Origin: Ignavibacteriales bacterium
Lineage (GTDB): Bacteria > Bacteroidota > Ignavibacteria > T3Sed10-11
Length of the DNA stretch: 10,241 nt
Direction: 5' to 3'
Assembly (NCBI GenBank): GCA_003560935.1
Contig: PWJF01000042.1
Location: 1 to 10,241 of the forward strand
In this document: in pieces, positions 6,620 through 10,241 of the stretch
How positions within the stretch are numbered: position 1 is the first letter of the stretch
Layout: every line of letters begins with the position of its first letter
The notes under the pieces: model-generated
Databases searched by the model: none
What the model saw: the letters and a program-made list of their open reading frames with translations, nothing else
What the model was told of the DNA's origin: nothing
Made by a program: the position numbers and the translations under genes

Positions 6620-7159
6620 TCAGAATTTTTCAAGAAATTCACATAATGAATTATAGGTTAGCTGTTTGCTTTGTCCGGCAACGTACCTGTATTGTATGTT
6701 ATAAAAGAAATCACCGTATTCCTTGGCAAAGCTCACACGATATCGTGAGACAACTCTTCTACTAAGATAGGCAGCAAAGAGTACAAATCCAAGATTTAAA
6801 TCGACAACAAGATCGTATTGGCGTTTAGTAAACCGATTGGAAAACGAATTTTTGGGAAGATAGAAATAGCTGATATCTTCTTCCTTCTTTCGCACTACCT
6901 CCGCGCCGGTATACTTGCTGACAAGATTTGCAGATTGAGCAGCAGCAACAACAATGCAGTCTCTTCCCTGAAACTTCTTTCCGAGAAATTTGACCACGGA
7001 GATTGCAACTTCCGATGTTGGGACGTCGTCGGGCATAATCACTAAAACGTTGCGCGATTCAGTATAGAAATTTGTTAACTCCTGTTGTTTATCCTTTTTC
7101 CATCGTACTGAAAATATTCCGTATAAAGTACCCAAATATTGTCGTAATGCTTGTATCAT
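6620..7159 (-). CDS. Conserved-looking protein of unknown function, GT-B/DUF6913-like fold
   Basis: This is a 179-aa soluble protein with no signal peptide or clear membrane helix. After a basic N-terminal helix (1-27) it shows Rossmann-like alternation: strand NVLVIMPDD (37-45), helix TSEVAISVVKFLGKKF (48-63), strand CIVVAAA (68-74), then KRQYDLVVDLNLGFVLFAAYLS (112-133) and RYRVSFAKEYGDFFYNI (139-155). The pattern 'YDLVVDLN..., then helix, then RYRVS...' resembles the N-terminal domain of GT9 heptosyltransferases and the Bacteroidetes DUF6913 family, but the sugar-nucleotide-binding second domain of GT9 is absent (full GT9 proteins are about 340 aa). I do not assign a function. It begins 6 bp after the ligA stop and its TGA lies 10 bp before the STAS start, next to that gene's ribosome site, so it is firmly within the operon. 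Confidence 0.85.
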   Translation of the reverse strand: MIQALRQYLGTLYGIFSVRWKKDKQQELTNFYTESRNVLVIMPDDVPTSEVAISVVKFLGKKFQGRDCIVVAAAQSANLVSKYTGAEVVRKKEEDISYFYLPKNSFSNRFTKRQYDLVVDLNLGFVLFAAYLSRRVVSRYRVSFAKEYGDFFYNIQYRYVAGQSKQLTYNSLCEFLEKF

Positions 7160-7165
7160 TATATT

Positions 7166-9202
<2,037 letters not shown>

Positions 9203-9970
9203 TTATCGTTGTATGCCATCGCGTGTAATATGCAAATTTCTTAGAACCTGACCGGCGGTGCCGAGCACACCAATGCTGTCATCATTTACCGTAATACTCA
9301 TGCCACCCGTATTGCCAACCGTCATTAAAAAATCGTTTGCGGCTTTCCATTCACGTCGTCTGCCCGGAGGGAATATATACTCTTCCTGTACAATATTATC
9401 CACCGTAATAGTAAGCCAGACGGTATCAATAGCAATAACGGCGAGCGATATACTGTCGCGCAGTTCATATTCAGCCATTGTGGGAGAATCGACCGGCGCG
9501 ATTGCGGTTCGTTCGGCATGTTCCTCAATTTCACGCACAACATCCTGAAACGGACGTTCAACGATCGGTTCTTCAGTAGTGCCGAAAACAGTAATCAATA
9601 AATATATGAATAAGGCAAGTCCGCCGATCACCGCAAGTGACAGGAACATCGTTTTTATTTTTGGTGTATTTATTGATTCAATGAGCGGTTTAGATGTCTC
9701 CGCTGCGGCAGGTTCTATATATTCTTCCGGTTGTGACTGTTTTTTATGTTCTTCGAACTGCGATATTACCATGTTTTCATCTAATCCGACATACCGTGCA
9801 TATTGCTTGATAAATGCTTTTACATACGGTTTCGGAAGAATATCAAAATTCCCCTGTTCGATAGCTTCAAGAAAACGTATATTGATTCGTGTCGCTCCGG
9901 AGATATCCTGCAGAGTAATTTTCTTATCAAGCCGCGTTTTTCGCAGTTCTTCTATAAATTTTGGGACCAC
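9203..9970 (-). CDS. rodZ: RodZ-like helix-turn-helix membrane protein
   Basis: The 255-aa protein has the three-part RodZ architecture. A cytoplasmic helix-turn-helix (about 5-72) includes TRINIRFLEAIEQGNF and the characteristic LPKPYVKAFIKQYARYVGLD stretch (45-64). A linker is followed by one membrane helix (about 108-128), then a periplasmic region ending in a beta-rich DUF4115-type domain (about 175-253). RodZ links the MreB cytoskeleton to the elongation machinery and maintains rod shape; here this is inferred from architecture. The start is GTG (9968-9970) with GGAG 6 nt upstream. No in-frame ATG offers a better start. It is the first gene after the tRNA terminator and promoter, leading the ligA operon. 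E. coli RodZ is longer (337 aa), mainly in linker regions. Confidence 0.93.
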   Translation of the reverse strand: MVPKFIEELRKTRLDKKITLQDISGATRINIRFLEAIEQGNFDILPKPYVKAFIKQYARYVGLDENMVISQFEEHKKQSQPEEYIEPAAAETSKPLIESINTPKIKTMFLSLAVIGGLALFIYLLITVFGTTEEPIVERPFQDVVREIEEHAERTAIAPVDSPTMAEYELRDSISLAVIAIDTVWLTITVDNIVQEEYIFPPGRRREWKAANDFLMTVGNTGGMSITVNDDSIGVLGTAGQVLRNLHITRDGIQR

Positions 9971-10008
9971 TCACAGCTCCATTTTAAGAAACACTTGTAA
10001 TCGGTTGT

Positions 10009-10037
10009 CATATATCTGTAAATAGTAAAATAGTCAA
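10009..10037 (-). promoter_or_regulatory. Candidate sigma70-like promoter for the rodZ-ligA operon
   Basis: On the minus strand TTGACT (10032-10037) is separated by exactly 17 nt from TATATG (10009-10014). That is a 5/6 match to the -35 and 4/6 to the -10 consensus. Transcription would start near 10002 and give a leader of about 30 nt before the rodZ GTG. It lies directly downstream of the tRNA terminator, where a new promoter is expected. The rest of the 156-bp gap (9971-10126) shows no gene. Confidence 0.5.
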
Positions 10038-10126
10038 CGATGATTTGAAAAGCAAACGGAAGGATGCGAGCCGGACCGGTGGGATCTACTTGCAATGAAT
10101 CCAGCGAACTGCTTCCCAAATATGCA

Positions 10127-10159
10127 AAAGTCTCAACGGAATTACGCCATTGAGACTTT
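10127..10159 (-). terminator. Intrinsic terminator hairpin after tRNA-Pro
   Basis: A perfect 10-bp inverted repeat (AAAGTCTCAA / TTGAGACTTT; arms 10127-10136 and 10150-10159) extends inward on the minus-strand RNA by one U-G wobble and two G-C pairs, giving a 13-bp stem with a 7-nt loop. It begins 7 nt past the tRNA 3' end and the arm runs into TTTT in the direction of tRNA transcription. The wobble pair forms only in the minus-strand transcript, which supports that orientation. The U run is short. Confidence 0.75.
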
Positions 10160-10166
10160 CTGCAAG

Positions 10167-10240
10167 TCGGAACGGCGGGATTTGAACCCGCGACCCCTTG
10201 AACCCCATTCAAGTGCGCTACCGGACTGCGCTACGTTCCG
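10167..10240 (-). tRNA. tRNA-Pro (anticodon GGG)
   Basis: A 74-nt cloverleaf folds on the minus strand. The acceptor stem is CGGAACG/CGTTCCG with discriminator A. The D stem is GCGC/GCGC, and the anticodon stem CTTGA/TCAAG encloses loop ATGGGGT. The variable loop is 5 nt and the T stem GCGGG/CCCGC carries loop TTCAAAT. The anticodon GGG at 10204-10206 reads proline CCC/CCU codons. The C1-G72 first pair with A73 and the GTAGCGCAG start of the body are typical of bacterial tRNA-Pro. The 3' CCA is not encoded, so it must be added by tRNA nucleotidyltransferase. The gene is complete, ending one base inside the window edge. Confidence 0.97.
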
Positions 10241-10241
10241 A

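Noticed and set aside
10037..10126. GC-rich patch near 10070 (CCGGACCGG, ACCGGT) considered as a tRNA remnant or regulatory RNA
   Set aside because: I could not fold it into a cloverleaf or a stable long hairpin. The short palindromic words are too small to support a feature.
9952..10212. 86-codon open frame on the minus strand across the tRNA and the rodZ leader
   Set aside because: Its N-terminal GVAGSNPAVPT is the familiar artefact of translating a tRNA T arm and acceptor stem. The rest crosses a terminator and a promoter, so it is not a gene.

Overview
The window is a densely packed run of chromosomal housekeeping genes, all on the minus strand and so read from right to left. There is no mobile element, CRISPR array or phage gene. 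A lipobox signal peptide, RodZ, XerD and a PgpH-type 7TM-HD protein point to a rod-shaped bacterium, probably diderm and possibly of the FCB (Fibrobacter-Chlorobi-Bacteroidetes) superphylum or a neighbouring candidate phylum. That placement is inference; no rRNA or lineage marker is present. By eye the GC content is moderate. Some genes have recognisable Shine-Dalgarno sites, and GTG and TTG starts occur.

Right part (about 5900-10240). A tRNA-Pro(GGG) at the right edge is followed by its own hairpin terminator. A sigma70-like promoter then precedes a tight gene string: rodZ (cell-shape scaffold), ligA (NAD+-dependent DNA ligase), a 179-aa unassigned protein resembling the N-terminal half of a GT-B glycosyltransferase, a STAS-domain anti-sigma-factor antagonist, a very small lipoprotein whose reading frame looks broken, and a HAD-superfamily phosphatase. 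Spacings from rodZ to the lipoprotein are 21, 6 and 10 bp and then a 4-nt ATGA overlap, which suggests one transcription unit.

Left part (1-5130). A PgpH-like 7TM-HD phosphohydrolase (probable cyclic-di-AMP phosphodiesterase) is followed 6 bp later by xerD (TTG start). Next comes a 55-codon gene joined by ATGA overlaps both to the xerD stop and to the asd start. Then come asd (aspartate-semialdehyde dehydrogenase) and, 36 bp on, an aspartate/glutamate racemase-family gene that runs off the left edge. Asd plus the racemase suggests aspartate-family amino acid or peptidoglycan-precursor metabolism.

The most noteworthy item is the 55-aa gene at 1648-1815. It encodes the N-terminal HExxH helix and the LGDPTA segment of a site-2 protease (peptidase M50) and nothing more of that enzyme, yet it keeps perfect translational-coupling junctions on both sides. 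The second is the small lipoprotein, whose coding signal seems to continue in another frame after its stop. I see no obviously new multi-gene defence or signalling system here.
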